This document shows positions 43,970 through 54,936 of a stretch of 64,000 nucleotides of DNA, piece by piece. The translations under genes and the position numbers were made by a program. The notes under the pieces were generated by a model. That model did no database searches, was not told the origin of the DNA, and saw nothing but the letters and a program-made list of their open reading frames with translations. Where the stretch lies: positions 15,366,003 to 15,430,002 of the forward strand of contig JAJEKV010000030.1 of the NCBI GenBank assembly GCA_021234155.1, written 5' to 3'. Position 1 is the stretch's first letter; every line of letters begins with the position of its first letter. The DNA is from Isoetes taiwanensis. Lineage: Eukaryota > Streptophyta > Lycopodiopsida > Isoetales > Isoetaceae.

Positions 43970-45250
43970 CTGTAGTAGTGATCCACGATATCTCATAGCT
44001 CATGCTTTCGAGGAAGCCATATCGGATGGATCATAACACGAATTGCCGAGGGCAATGAATCTCGGGCCCAAAGCTTTTCTTCGCGGTAGGGATCAAGAAG
44101 AAGATGCCTATCTAGGCAACCAACAAGATCGAGTGGCTCATTGAGCACTTGATCGCCTCGATGTGGTGAATAGAAGAAGGAAAATAATCCATGGGAGGCG
44201 AATGACCTCTAGCCCCGAATGGGCTGTTTTTATAGTGAAGTAAAATTATTGATGTGAATTATTGGGGTGGGATTTGTGGCGCCATCATTGGCGTATACAA
44301 GTATCATGTACTAAATGCGGGTATGATTCTATCATGTACTTTCGATTCTATACATCAACTAATATTCACTATGCTTATATTATATATATCATAACGGATA
44401 CACAAATCATAAGTGCTTATATTATTATATCTTAGCGGTATACATATCATAGATGATTCACTCGTCATTCTTTGCTTGACTAATATAGGTGTGATTGAAA
44501 ATAAAAGGCGACTTGCATAGTTCATAGGTACTCATGTCATTATTATATCCTTAGCGGAATCTGATTCACTCATCATCAACATCAAAGCGCGTGATGCTAT
44601 TCAGCTCAAAGATCTCTCGATCGGGGAAGCCAATAAAGGTGGACCTTAACACGCAGTGAGCTTCACGCAAGCACTCGCGGGACCATCTGCTTTGGACTGC
44701 GACCATGGATCAAGTTTGATACCATTTACGTAGCATTCACACGGATCATTATAGCTAAGGTAGCTTTTTGAAGGATTGGATGTTCTCACGGACGATCGGG
44801 GCAAAGGAAGCCATGGGAGATGAATGAGCTCTACCACTTAGGATGGGCTGCTTTTATAGTGAAGTAAAATTATTGATGTGAATTATTGGTGTTCATTGCC
44901 TTTATCACGAGTACCATACATGTATATGATCCAATAATTTCTATGTATATACTATCAATAATTTTGGTGAGTATATACCATCAATAATTTTGGTGGGTAT
45001 ACCATCAATAATTTTGGTGGGTATAAATATACATCAAATTGCCGAGTCGCGACAACATTGGCCTCCGATCTAGCTATGACTTATTACGGTCTTGAGCATT
45101 GATTCTATCACTTGCAAGATGAATCATGAGGACTTCAAGCGGTGCTTGGCGGCGAGATATACCGCTTGAAGGCTGGCTCACCCTGCTTGTTGCTCTCAAT
45201 CCTCGCCATTATCGATCCGTCGATGTTATCATCCATCTCACGTGGAATAG
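43970..45250 (-). other. Three small related minus-strand frames with TATA boxes
   Basis: Two near-identical start regions lie about 640 bp apart: ACTATAAAAACAGCCCAT near 44240-44220 and ACTATAAAAGCAGCCCATCC near 44862-44843, each followed within about 45 bp by CTCCCATGG (ATGs near 44192 and 44813). The second begins MASFAPIVRENIQSFKKLP. Both later contain an acidic/aromatic stretch (MIHPIWLPRKHE near 44005-44040; LYWLP-like near 44620). A third ATG at about 45230 reads MDDNIDGSIMARIESNKQGE. They appear to be tandem copies of a small accessory gene; frames are broken and no family is recognised. Confidence 0.4.
44925..45030 (+). repeat. Short tandem repeat (ATCAATAATTTTGGTGGGTAT)
   Basis: About four units of 24-33 bp, each with CAATAATTTTGGTG, near the right end of the 11-kb element. 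Confidence 0.75.
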
Positions 45251-45359
45251 GGGTATCAAATGTTCATGATCGAAAGGATCTCTGGGGCGTATACGCTGGA
45301 TTCGATCATTGAGTAATAGTAGAAGAATAATATTACTTGTTATCTTATTGTCGGTTTGT

Positions 45360-45615
45360 GTTAGTATACAACGGTACACATAACCTTTTGTAATACACAT
45401 AACCGTAATATAAGTAATAGTAAAATAATAGTACTTGTTATCTTATTGTAATCTGGTTGTACTCTTATTGTTATCTTATTGTAATCTTATTGTTATCAGG
45501 TATACATAACCTTTTGTAATACACATAACCATAGTATGCAACAGGTATACATAACCTTTTGTAATACACATAACCATACTATAAGTATTGAGGTATACAT
45601 AACCCTCCAAGGTAT
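45360..45615 (+). repeat. Right subterminal direct repeats of the 11-kb element
   Basis: The unit TACATAACCTTTTGTAATAC with ACATAACCATA following occurs at about 45370, 45502 and 45550, with partial copies at 45405 and 45595. Between them are TTATTGTTATCTTATTG runs. Such subterminal repeats are often transposase-binding sites; that role here is inferred. Confidence 0.75.
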
Positions 45616-45649
45616 ACTATATAAAAATTATTCCAACTTGTCTTCAGAA

Positions 45650-45674
45650 TTCCAACTTTAATGAAACTCTGCTT
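45650..45674 (-). repeat. Right terminal inverted repeat of the 11-kb element
   Basis: 25 bp, exact reverse complement of 34425-34449, followed by the GATT duplication at 45675-45678. Confidence 0.9.
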
Positions 45675-46130
45675 GATTGGGTCAGGGCTCTATTTCAGGT
45701 GAGATTGACTAGCCAGCAGTTGCTGCTTCATGTGTATCCTAGTGCTTGGCCGCTCTTGCGGCATCAAGCGTTACATCTTTGTGTGGCTTGGTTGGTGTGG
45801 TTGATTTGGAAGCGGCGGCGGTTGTGGATCTTCGGGGGGATTTGACTGCAACCTCCCTGATTCCTCGACTCAGGTACAAGCTATTTCAAAGCTTTCTGGT
45901 GTTCCCGGGATTAGTAGAGCAGAAGTTTGCCATTTGGTGGGACTTCTTGGGTGTTGTAGATGGTGATGGTCAGTTTGTACAGCAGTAGAGTTGCAGTTTT
46001 TTTGTGAGTTTGTTGTGGAGTGTCGAGGTATCGCTGTCTCTTTGGGGCAGTTCTCCTTCCTCCTCACTTGCTTTGTAACATTACCATTCTTTTAATATAT
46101 TGATGACACAGTTCTTCAAAAAAAAAAAAT
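45675..46130 (+). pseudogene. L1-type LINE, 3' part with poly(A)
   Basis: Continues the frame broken at 34424: WVRALFQVRLTSQQLLLHV, then LCVAWLVWLIWKRRRLWIF and a stop. This is the helical tail usual after zf-RVT in plant L1 ORF2. A short 3'-UTR with TTGCTTTGTAACATTACCAT follows, and a 12-A poly(A) near 46117-46129. Confidence 0.85.
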
Positions 46131-46580
46131 GTCACAATGTTAACAAATGTTCTTTGTAAAATGATTGGCTCCGAGTACATTTTGTATGGGCATGTTGCAA
46201 ATTTGTGCATAATTTCTGTGGATGGAACTGCGTAGAGCTGCATATCTGCATACCATGGCTAAGTATTGAGCATTTTAGAAAAAGGAAATACCTAGGTGTC
46301 AACAGAAATGTCTCTATGAGGCTATTTATCATTTAATAGACATCTTGTAACATATGACAGGCAAGAAATCAATGTCGATGGCCTCTACATATGGTGCTAA
46401 CGGCCAGTTTAGTGCACTAGATAATCATTTTTTTTTGTGTTCAAGATGGAAATTACTAATATTTACATTTTCAAGATTAGAAAAAGCAAATACCTAGTGT
46501 CAACAAAAATATTCCTTTGAGGCCATTTTAACTAGAAAAACATGGGAATTTAGACATTAAGGCAAGGAATGATTGAAAAC
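46131..46580. other. No gene recognised
   Basis: AT-rich. The phrase AAATACCTAGTGTCAACA with neighbours is repeated with changes at 46285-46305 and 46490-46510. Confidence 0.4.
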
Positions 46581-46874
46581 TATAATTCTTACCTTGGTGA
46601 AATTTGAAACGAAACAGAAATAGAAGTCAATCAGAGAATGAAGTCCACCTTCTTCACGACTTTTGGCAGATACGGGTTCACTATGTGCTCTGAAAAATAA
46701 AAACGGATGTTTACTATCTAACTCATGCACAATGTTGAAGCAAAACTCCGCTATTAAGCTCATAATCCAGAAAGGGAATAATACCAACATGTCATATTTT
46801 GCATCTTCAGAGCAAAGCAAAACATGAATATGATCTTTCTTTTGTAAACATTTAACGCAAGGTCCCGAGCTCAT
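46581..46874 (-). CDS. Candidate two-exon small gene, function unknown
   Basis: Exon 1 from the ATG at 46874 reads MSSGPCVKCLQKKDHIHVLL then CSEDAKYDML, ending before GTATTATTCC near 46785. After an intron of about 90 bp ending TTTTTATTTTTCAG (about 46694), a second exon reads AHSEPVSAKSREEGGLHSLI and DFYFCFVSNFTK before GTAAGAAT (about 46590). Both splice signals are good and the composition is protein-like. Exon 1 has a CxxC pair and a later Cys. I do not recognise the family. More exons would be expected further 3' but were not found. Confidence 0.4.
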
Positions 46875-46879
46875 GATCT

Positions 46880-47950
46880 TTTATAGGGCAACTAGGTCTC
46901 GCAATACAACTCGAATTGCTTGAATTTAGAGTTTAATTTCATTACTAAGGCAAAATGTAGAGTTTGCTCAACCTTAGCATTTGATTGTGTTAAAGGCCAA
47001 TGTAAACCGGGTATTTAAAAAACTCAGAGTATTTAACTACCCTTTGCGGCAACACACACGATTGTGATAGAGACCGAATTTACGAATCAATGCTTATCAT
47101 ATGGCTATTGGACATAACAAAACGAATGAGGGCAGAGCAAATGGGCAAAAAAACTTGGATAATGGGCAAAAAACTCTGGTAGAGCTCAAGAATCACAACA
47201 TGTTTTTCTCAAGCCGGAATAGAGATCTTTTATGACATATTGAAGAATTTTCGGGTTTTTTTGCCCATTAAATTTGTGAGTAATTTATACTGTGCAAACG
47301 AATTTATAGTTGTGGCCCAAAATGGATCTCTTATTCATTCTTAGAGCAAAGCCCTGATTTACAGCCTTTAGAGCAAGACTCAAAGCCTGCCTGACACAAA
47401 ATTAGAGTTGCCCGATTGGAGCATATACATTTCTGAATCTCACAATTTTTGAATAGGCTGTGGAAAAACTGTCAGAATCAGGCCAAATTCAGCAGATGTA
47501 TATTGATTAGGGTCGTCTACCAAGGTCTGCTTTTGTTTATCCAAAAAGTTTCCTTCGACCCAACAGCCCTCTTACAATGCCCATTTTTTCCATTGTTATG
47601 CGATTACAGTTTCAGTGATGTGTTCAGAGCCTAAAAATCTTCAAATAGGATCTGCGAAGCCGCAAATTCGGGCTCAGAGCCCTCAAATCAAAAGTTTAAA
47701 CCCGGTTTTGCTCAATAGGTCTCAAAATGGGTCTCTAAACTCTCTTCTGCTTGATGAGTCTGCAAATTGGCCTGGCAATCTGCAAATCCGACCTAGTAAT
47801 AGCCAAACTAGACTAGTCCTACATTGCTCGCTGACCCCATGCACATCAACAGCTATTTTCAACCAGGGAATTTTATAGCAGCGGAGTGGAATTTGAGCAA
47901 ACAATAGAAAAAATTTTAGCCCATCACGATCATCTTGCTCTCGGTTATAA
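46880..47950. other. No gene recognised
   Basis: Mixed sequence. A frame at 47615-47878 is rich in a repeated NLQI/PQI phrase (ctcaaat-type repeats) and may be a degenerate 15-18 bp repeat rather than a protein. Confidence 0.35.
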
Positions 47951-47951
47951 C

Positions 47952-48232
47952 AGCAGAGGCTATTTTCGAATTTCACAGTGGAGTTTACAGAAGAACAAAA
48001 GCAAACACTGGAATATTTTTCCCAACTGGTGAAGAATCCGGCTTTGGTGCATATGGAAAAACTGAATCAATCATCTAGCAAAGTGTATTATCTTGACGAA
48101 GGAATCTTGCCGGACCACAACAGTATCATGTGGGGCTTTTTAGCTCTTGAATTAACCTCCCCGAAGAAAGCTTGGAAAATTGATGCCACAAAGCCGCCAC
48201 AGGCAGCACAACATGCTACACATCGGCAATAA
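47952..48232 (+). other. Exon-like open frame, function unknown
   Basis: After a possible acceptor (GTTATAACAG) the frame reads FTVEFTEEQKQTLEYFSQLV, KLNQSSSKVYYLDEGILPD and SIMWGFLALELTSPKKAWKI. It looks like a genuine protein segment (acidic helix, mixed strands). A following frame (48233-48374) reads NPFAQFELWLYCVSRRVPRA. I do not recognise a family; no donor is obvious. Confidence 0.35.
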
Positions 48233-48379
48233 TCCCTTTGCTCAGTTTGAGCTGTGGTTGTACTGTGTTTCAAGAAGGGTCCCTAGAGCCCGTGCCACAA
48301 ATGGCCATGGAATTGTTGAACAGGAAGGCTCTCTTACAGTTTGTTGGCAAGCAAGGACCATGTTTTCTGTTTAGCAGAA

Positions 48380-49630
48380 CATTCCGGAGATCCAGATAGC
48401 TCTATCTGTCCTTGAAGTAAAGAAAACAGACCAGAGCCACAATAGTCCGGTTAAAAGCAAGAGAAGATGATTCCAGAGAACGAAGAACTTCAAAGGCTGC
48501 ACATATGATCTTCTACAGAATTTTCTGCATTATTATTTAGAAGCTGTGTGCGACCTTCTAAAACAAATTGCAGTGCTGCCCTTATTGAATCTATCCGAGG
48601 TCCAAGATGGAGGAAGAAGGCAGAAATAAGTGCTTGCCTCCATGATGCTTCAGAAAAATAAATTCCCACAGCGCCCTTGCCTCCTTAGTGCCCTGTCAAA
48701 GGACAGAGTTCTTATAATTCAGGGCACGAAATCTTGTTTTGTTCCAGATTTGCGCAAAGTTCTTACCCCTTTTCCCAACGGCCTGGCCTGATTCACAAGC
48801 CCCAAAGCAGAGGCTTTGTCTAGTTTGCATATACAACGATTTGGGTATGTACCTTGACATGGATTATTCATCGCTTTTGGATTTCTCCGTATTTTCTTGG
48901 CACTATTTCTGCTCTAATCTGTTTTTGTGCACGCCAGAAAGGATAGCCGGAAAAATATGATAATTCTAAAAGTTTTTCTATTTGGAATAATCTTATATAT
49001 AGTTAGATAGATATGGGAGCTCAAGAGGCACGGCACCAAATGGTATAAATTTACATCGGCCAGCCTCGGTGGCTTTGCCGCTCGTCGGCCACCTTAGCTA
49101 GCAGCGCCGCCTCAACAATTATAGACCAAAATCTCTTTCGATTACAAAGTACATAATTTTGTCCTAGATCTGAAAAGGATGTCGCATACCTAAATCAGAA
49201 GAAGATGCCAGTATATAGAGCTATACATGGGTATAAGAAGACATCGGCTTACCTAGATCTGAAGAAGATGTTGTATACTGAGATCTGAAAAATGTGCTGG
49301 CATATGAAGGTATACCAGGGCCACCATCGATAATCTACCAAGCTATGAAGCTGTAAACCTTGATTTAAATAATTGATTTGCAAAGATGCTAACCTTTTCC
49401 ATTATTGCTATTATTTCCTTTTTAACCAGCAGGCTTTCCAATCCAAGCAGTGTCCATTGTTGATTGAAGCCTTGTGATAGGGCATAATATGTAGCATAAT
49501 AACAGGGGGTTTTCTTTGTGTTTTTGTACGCTTTTCACTAAGGTTTTCCTATGATTTCGTGATGTATTCAAATGGATGTACTAATGCGTACATCTAGAGT
49601 GCACCATTTCTGAGCCATTGATTTTAGCCT
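48380..49630. other. No gene recognised
   Basis: No credible exon. Around 49150-49300 the phrase 'ctagatctgaagaagatg' recurs three times with changes. Confidence 0.4.
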
Positions 49631-49638
49631 TTTTTTTC

Positions 49639-49812
49639 CAATGGTCAACAACCAATGGCTCACAACAAAAGCCCTTTTTTTGTGCGTGTGGTGCATAATG
49701 GTCAACAACCAATGGCTCACAACAAAAGCCCTTTTTTGTGCATGTGGTGCATAATGGTCAACAACCAATGGCTCACAACAAAAGCCCTCTTTTTGTGTGT
49801 GAAGGGCGCATG
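49639..49812 (+). repeat. Minisatellite, about 62-bp unit, three copies
   Basis: Unit contains GGTCAACAACCAATGGCTCA and AAAAGCCCTTTTTTGTG followed by GTGGTGCATAAT. Copies start near 49640, 49700 and 49757; the last passes into the 318-bp duplication. Confidence 0.85.
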
Positions 49813-50402
49813 TAGTGCAGTTTCCCCGCCGACAACACATTTCTTATCATAACTTTTGATCTAGAGCTCTGTTTGAGATGATTTTTATTGCGTTGGAAAG
49901 CTCTCTCTGATATCATTTTGAAAGTGTATGATGTGGATATGTTCGGTTAAGTTATCTATGCTAAAACAGCAATATTTCGGCCGGGTTTGGTAGGCTTTCA
50001 CATCCTACCAGCTGATTAATACAGGATTGCGCTATTGGATATTGTTTTATGGCTCATTCCGAATGAAGCTTGCAAAAAATTACCAATGGCTCACAACAAA
50101 AGCCCTCTTTTTGTGTGTGAAGGGCGCATGTAGTGCAGTTTCCCCGCGGGCAACACATTTCTTATCATAACTTTTGATCCAGAGCTCTGTTTGAGATTAT
50201 TTTTATTTCGTTGGAAAGCTCTCTCCGAGATCTTTTTGAAAGTGTATGATATGGATATGTTTGGTTAAGTTATCTATGCTAAAACAGCAATTTTTCGGCC
50301 GGGTTTGGTAGGCTTTCACATCCTACCAGCTGATTAATACAGGATTGCGCTATTCGATATTGTTTTATGGCTCATTCCGAATGAAGCTTGCAAAAAATTA
50401 CC
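49764..50402 (+). repeat. 318-bp tandem duplication
   Basis: Two direct copies: 49764-50081 and 50082-50402. Anchor phrases such as CCAATGGCTCACAACAAAAG recur exactly 318 bp apart (49766 and 50084). The copies differ by only a few substitutions. Each ends GAATGAAGCTTGCAAAAAAT. No coding content. Confidence 0.85.
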
Positions 50403-50744
50403 ATGTATTTTTAGATTTTGAGGCAGTTATTAAGCAAATTCCAAAGCTTCTAGATCCTTGTGCTAACAAGCAGAAAAGTTTTCCACTTTGGTTTCTCACC
50501 ACAAGAATCCATGGAGGCCAAAGGCTGCTGTTAAATTCCAGTTGAAAAAATGTTTGTGTATGGGTGTTGCAAACTTTATGACTTTCAGAATAATGGGATC
50601 AATCCGCTCTATCTTTATCGTAACTTTTACTTATGTTCTATTTGTTTTATTGTGATGAAATTCAAAAGCTACATGTGATGAAAGCCTCAAATGAATTCTA
50701 GTTTTTTTCTGGTTTGAATTCTAAAATTTTTATCACACCCGGGG

Positions 50745-50900
50745 GGGGAGGGGGTGACGTCCCTAAGGCCCCGAAGGGGCCAAAATTTTTTTTTTGCAAC
50801 ACAAACCATTAACATCCAACATATAAAAATTAAACCCCCCAACACATAACAACCAACACATAACAACCATTGACATTAACACTAGACCTGTCCCATGATG
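50745..50900 (-). repeat. Dispersed repeat, copy 3 (partial, GGCCCCGAAGGGGCC hairpin)
   Basis: Shows the hairpin GGCCCCGAAGGGGCC at about 50768, then AAAATTTTTTTTT and CAACACATAACAACCA. In reverse complement this matches the end of copy 1, including the A/T tract next to the hairpin. Confidence 0.65.
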
Positions 50901-50904
50901 GACC

Positions 50905-53515
50905 ATTAAAGGGCATTTTGAAGGTTCACAAAAAAAATCATATAAACTCAAGAACGCAAAAACTAGCCAAACCCTTTCTAGGAGTTCATATATGGCAGTC
51001 ATGCTTCACATAAAAAATACACAACAATGTATCAGCTCCCATTCTCGTGAGTTATGCTCTAGCAAACCCAAGGGGGTCAAGTACCAAAAGCTTCATGTTC
51101 ATACAAAGTAAAACTGTCTTGACGAAAAGATTTTTTTGAATTTTTCGGTTATAATGTTATTTTTCTACACGAGATATAGAGCAAGGCAAAAAAAACCACA
51201 TCTCAATCGGAACTCTATAAAGGAAGATAGAGCAATTCAAAGATGATAGGGTCAAAACTGTCTTCTGCCTTCTGGGAACAAGTACTGGTTCCCAGAAAGC
51301 AGTTGTGATATAAAAACAACAACTTTTAGAAGGAAATTAATCTTGAACTCAAATTTGGCATATAAGTAGTTCACGAGATCCTCCATCCTAAAAAAATGTT
51401 TGTTGAGTTTGAATTTGATGTTTTGACTTTTATTTCTATTTTCAATTTTAGGGAATTTATATAAGTGGATAACATTGCTATATATGACTCTAGGTTGTCC
51501 TCCGAAAAATCACATTATGAAAGTTTATAAGGATATGAAACCAATGCAAAAACAAACTTGTAAAAAGAGCAAAAGACATGGTAAAAAAAAATCAAAAACC
51601 ATATCTGTACCTGCCCATTACTGGTCCATAGTTCGTTTAATAATTGATAATATCCTTATGTTAGTCCATTTCAAGTTGAGTTTTGGGACATGAGTAGCTC
51701 TTGGACCATTTTGTTCACAAAAAATATTTGTTGTTCATTATCTTGAGGATTGTACTAGAATAGATAGCATCAATTATATTATATCTTCCATGTTTATTCT
51801 AGAGTTGTGCCCTAAGGTGTGACTTTACAAAATCACATCCTCAGAATATTTCATGTCAAGAAACTAATGCAAAAAGAACCAAGGAAAAATATGGAAAACT
51901 TTTACTATAAAAATTAAAAATAGACTGCTATCTGCAGTCCAGTTGCAGACCATCATTGGTCCAAATGACTGAAAGTTTAAAAATCCTTAATGGTGCCACC
52001 TTAATCAATTTTGATCTCAACTTTCACATATAGTTTACTTGTATGATTCTTTATAGGACAAAATTAATTGATTAGGTTAGCTTGCATAATTTAAGGGTAA
52101 GGTTGAAGCACAAAAAATTGAGAATTTATAAGATATTTATGACCAATTGAACCTACATGGACTTTCACTTACACCTTTCAAAAATCATGTGATAGAAGCT
52201 AAAAAGTCATGGTATCATTCTCTGGGGAAAAACGAATAAGGTTAGTGAGAGATATATGCTCTATACAATTGGTCTCATGGACCATAAATGGTGATGCGTG
52301 CTTATATAAATTAAGACCTTAGAAATAACATGTTACTTTAACATGCAACTAGAGATTTCTATTGCCAAGAAAGGTTTGCATCAATAAAAAATATAATATA
52401 CATGAAACATAACTTTTATGTAATATTATTCTACTTGGATGACAATGCTTTATAGCAGTAACACAAATATGAAGTTTATGCTAGTAAGAAATAAGCAGAT
52501 TTCATGGTTTTTTTTCAATAAGACCATACAATCTATATAAGAGATGTCTATATATATCATTTCTCACGTTTTGAACTATTTTAAAGGCATATTTGGGGAA
52601 AAGTAGTGTCTTTTTCTATGAACCAAAGAAGTATATATGAAATGTTATGTGGTCTATTTATATTATGTCATGGCTAAATTTCACAACATCCACTTCAATT
52701 CATCAATAAACATCACTAACTTAATCATTGTGGAGTTTTGGACCTATAATTATGGAGTTGACTCAACTTTTTACGCTCTAATGTGTTAATCCGGCTGTTG
52801 TACATCATGTTTGAATTCCAAAAATTGCATGGTTACACCCTAGTTACACTATATATAAGTTGATAAGAGTTATATTCTATGTAGATATAAATAGAACGCA
52901 TCATTTATTACCCACATGGCATTATGGATGGTTGTTATTGGAGCATTTTAACATATACTTTTGTCCAGAATTCTATATAGTAGATTCTTTTAGTAGATAT
53001 TGAGGTTAACATGACTTATGAACACTCCACAAAATCATGAAACTATAGCTCGTATAGTTAGCAATTCGTGGCCACAAGAATTGAATCAAAACTTGTTATA
53101 ATGAGAGAGTAACAATTCTTGAACCTCAAACAGTTTTTTTGACCAAAATAGGCTTTGGCGGCTTCTACCAATGTCAGATGATAGCAAGAAAACATAGGAA
53201 CATAAAACTCAATGTGTTCTATGATAAACAGGCAAATACCTCCAACTTTAGCAAGGTTTAGGTCACTTTATGCTAGAAATATTGAAGAAGGCAGTTCTGG
53301 ACTGGTGCAGAAATTGCCAAATTCTCCAACGTTTGAGCAATCACCACAAGGTATAGGTGAGCCCATTGGTCTTGAAATTCTCAGAGATCATTAAGAAATA
53401 AGTGTGGACTCAAATGATGGTGGTATATTATAAAATTGAGATTTCTTTCGTGGGTTACATGGGTTTAAGTGGCAGAGGTCATAAGGGCCAGTTCTGGTCC
53501 ATGGATCAGAAATGG
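50905..53515. other. AT-rich spacer, no gene recognised
   Basis: No domain-bearing frame. 'tggtccat'/'atggaccat' type phrases recur at about 50895, 51625, 51955, 52275 and 53498, suggesting an old repetitive element. It is bracketed by direct partial copies of the dispersed repeat (50745-50900 and 53520-53825), so the whole 50.7-53.8 kb could be one decayed element with terminal direct repeats. Confidence 0.4.
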
Positions 53516-53519
53516 TCCC

Positions 53520-53825
53520 AGGGTGTTAACAACCAACACATAACTACCATTGACATTAATTAACACAACCATTGGGTCCAACACATTTAAATTAAAATCC
53601 CCCTTAAACCCCCTTTGGTTTGGGTGCATATTCACACGGGAGGTGACGTAGGGCAGCGAGAGCCCTCATAATTGTATTTTGCACGTACGAAATCAACAAC
53701 ATATAGTATTCCGCTTGAAATCTTATAGTATTTTGCGAATCTTGTTATACAGTATAGCAAATTTTGTACTTGCATACCCCACAAACGAGGAACTTTACGT
53801 ACGGTGTAGATTAAGGAATAAGGGG
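53520..53825 (-). repeat. Dispersed repeat, copy 2 (inverted relative to copy 1)
   Basis: Reverse complement of about 1553-1860. Shared phrases include GCATACCCCACAAACGAGG, CTTATAGTATTTTGC, ACGTAGGGCAGCGAGAG and CCCCCTTAAACCCCCTTTGG. A related G/C-rich phrase with CCCCCGTGTGAATAGGCACCC follows at 53855-53875. Confidence 0.75.
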
Positions 53826-54101
53826 TGAATATGCCTCTCGTTGCCCGGAGTCACCCCCCGTGTGAATAGGCACCCAACCCACCCCAGAGGGATGAAGAGG
53901 CAGCTAAAAATGTGGAAACAGGTAGCGTCTATCTTTGTTTGCACCTTTGAGCATCGGATGCACCCTCAGAGCTGATAATTTAGCTCTAGAATGTGCTGAA
54001 CCTGTGACAATCCAGCTGTAGGAGCTGATAATCAAGATATGGGAGATGATAATCGAGCTATGGGTGCAGGAATGGGTGAGGAAACTTGCCTTCCAGTTAA
54101 A

Positions 54102-54205
54102 GGGGATAAATACCCATGCTTGCCCCTTACAGCAGATAAACGGGCTCGCCCCTCCGAGCTCGCCCATTTATCTGCTGTAAGGGGCTCGCAGGGGTGTTTA
54201 TCCCC
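54102..54205. repeat. Long hairpin, 44-bp arms, 16-bp loop
   Basis: Arm 1 (54102-54145) begins GGGGATAAATACCC and contains CCCCTTACAGCAGATAAA; arm 2 (54162-54205) contains TTTATCTGCTGTAAGGGG and ends GTTTATCCCC. Pairing is nearly complete with a few mismatches. It could be a fold-back element or an inverted-duplication RNA hairpin. It lies just upstream of the LINE at 54.9 kb. Confidence 0.8.
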
Positions 54206-54239
54206 TTCTTCATACTCTCTTTCACTTTGAAAAACCTTA

Positions 54240-54930
54240 TTAAAACAGATTCTTGTTGATCTTTAAGAAACATGGAGCTTGTTGGACGGTTTAGACAGAT
54301 TCGAGGTTGGAAATCTGCCGGAATTCGAAAGGTTTATCCACCTCAAATTAATTGGAATTAGTCTCAAAACTGCTTTTGCAGATCCAAAATCGAAGTCTAG
54401 GAGCATTAGTAACCTTGGATGCCTTTGTTTTCCATCCATATTTTTCACTCTCCAGCTCTGAATCTAACGCTTAGTCCAGATTTTGGTTTATCCCTTTTTA
54501 AATCTAAACTACTTATGATGATAAGTAGATTATTCTAATTTATCTTTTTCTAGTTTATTTTATTCTATAACAGTGCTATTTCTGCTTTATTACTCAGATT
54601 AAATTTTATGCAGTCTATCATCTTTCATGACTTGCAGCTGTCATTTTTTTCCTTAAGCACAGGTTTCATGGATCTGTAGGTTTGAATTGTTGTTTGAATC
54701 ACTTTGTTTGCTTTCTATCAGTCGAAATAAATCAGAAACATTCTCTTCCTTGCAAGATATCTGAAGTTGAATTTAGCTGCTAAGTTAGCGTTCCAAAATA
54801 GAAATACAACGTTGTGGCATCTTCTGTAAAAGATTCAAAGCTTTTCACCTACACTAAATTACAAAATCTTTTAGCGGCGAAGTCATATCTCTATGCCGCA
54901 TTCTAGTGTTATCTCAAATGCCCTCTTTAG
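54240..54930. other. Possible LINE 5' region, no protein recognised
   Basis: No ORF1-like frame found. Precedes the endonuclease region of the LINE. Confidence 0.35.
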
Positions 54931-54936
54931 ATTTAC

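Larger units (their letters stand above)
34425..45674. mobile_element. 11.25-kb DNA transposon of an unclear superfamily (25-bp TIR, GATT duplication)
   Basis: Perfect 25-bp inverted repeats end the element: 34425-34449 begins AAGCAGAGTTTCATTAAAG, and 45650-45674 is its exact reverse complement; identity stops at base 26. GATT flanks both sides (34421-34424 and 45675-45678). Taking out the element and one GATT joins the LINE zf-RVT frame (CPHLQAAWD then WVRALFQ) without a shift, so both ends and the duplication are well defined. Contents: gene A on the minus strand (about 35020-38890), gene B on the plus strand (about 40240-43800), three small minus-strand frames (43970-45240), palindrome arrays, and subterminal direct repeats at the right end. 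The TIR sequence, a 4-bp duplication and a DUF7869-like gene do not match a standard plant superfamily that I know. Confidence 0.85.

Noticed and set aside
34425-45674. Reading the 11-kb element as a CACTA, hAT or Helitron
   Set aside because: The 4-bp duplication, AAGCAGAG ends and gene content fit none of them; Helitrons lack TIRs and target duplications.
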